NCBI GenBank assembly: GCA_019914945.1 | Contig: CM034101.1 | Coordinates: forward strand, 3,049,188-3,113,187 | DNA: 64,000 nucleotides | DNA from: Typha latifolia | Taxonomy: Eukaryota; Streptophyta; Magnoliopsida; Poales; Typhaceae | Reading direction: 5' to 3' | Shown here: in pieces, positions 53,256-64,000 of the stretch | Layout of the letters: the number at the start of each line of letters is the position of its first letter | Numbering within the stretch: the stretch's first letter is position 1 | Made by a program: the position numbers and the translations under genes | The notes under the pieces: generated by a model | The model's input: only the letters and a program-made list of their open reading frames with translations | Told to the model about the DNA's origin: nothing | Database searches by the model: none

Positions 53256-64000
<10,745 letters not shown>

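Overview
This window is nuclear DNA of a flowering plant. Genes are split by many short GT-AG introns, intergenic DNA is AT-rich, and small non-autonomous transposons and simple repeats are common. The proteins are plant types. A GC-rich ammonium transporter gene beside AT-rich neighbours fits a monocot, probably not a grass, but the species cannot be fixed from sequence alone. Exon joins below were assembled by hand from reading phase, splice signals and known family sequence; most should be exact, but single-base errors are possible.

Layout, left to right. About 1-2600 has no readable gene. A first exon of an unrecognised coiled-coil protein lies on the minus strand (2664-2990). A cobalamin-independent methionine synthase gene (+) has its TATA box at 6842, a 2.5-kb leader intron and 13 coding exons (9513-13807). 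Then comes a phytocyanin cluster (+): three stellacyanin-like genes (14637-15551, 16296-17019, 18954-19670) plus an orphan exon fragment (17257-17356), which together show a tandem duplication. Two RTM2-like small-heat-shock-fold membrane proteins follow on the minus strand; one lacks its first exon (20253-20836) and one is complete with a GC-AG intron (23293-24628). An AMT2-type ammonium transporter (+) spans 26232-28000. Organellar prolyl-tRNA synthetase (-) spans 28850-34545 in 11 exons. A SYP132-type plasma-membrane syntaxin (+) spans 37011-43418 in 13 exons. A rhomboid-like protein 15 homologue with a C-terminal UBA domain (+) spans 44767-51496. The 5' part of a UBP12/13-type ubiquitin protease (+) runs from 53256 to the right edge.

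The genes do not form one pathway. This is ordinary plant gene-space mixing housekeeping genes (Met synthase, ProRS, syntaxin, UBP12) with a local tandem family (phytocyanins) and a dispersed pair (RTM2-like). I found no evidence for a new multi-gene system. What is most interesting is small-scale structural change: an inverted copy of the Met synthase start region inside its own leader intron, a tandem duplication whose breakpoint falls inside a phytocyanin exon, a decayed duplicate of a UBP12 exon boundary, a perfect 223-bp tandem duplication in the rhomboid intron, two probable GC-AG introns, and transposon copies with recognisable terminal inverted repeats and target-site duplications.
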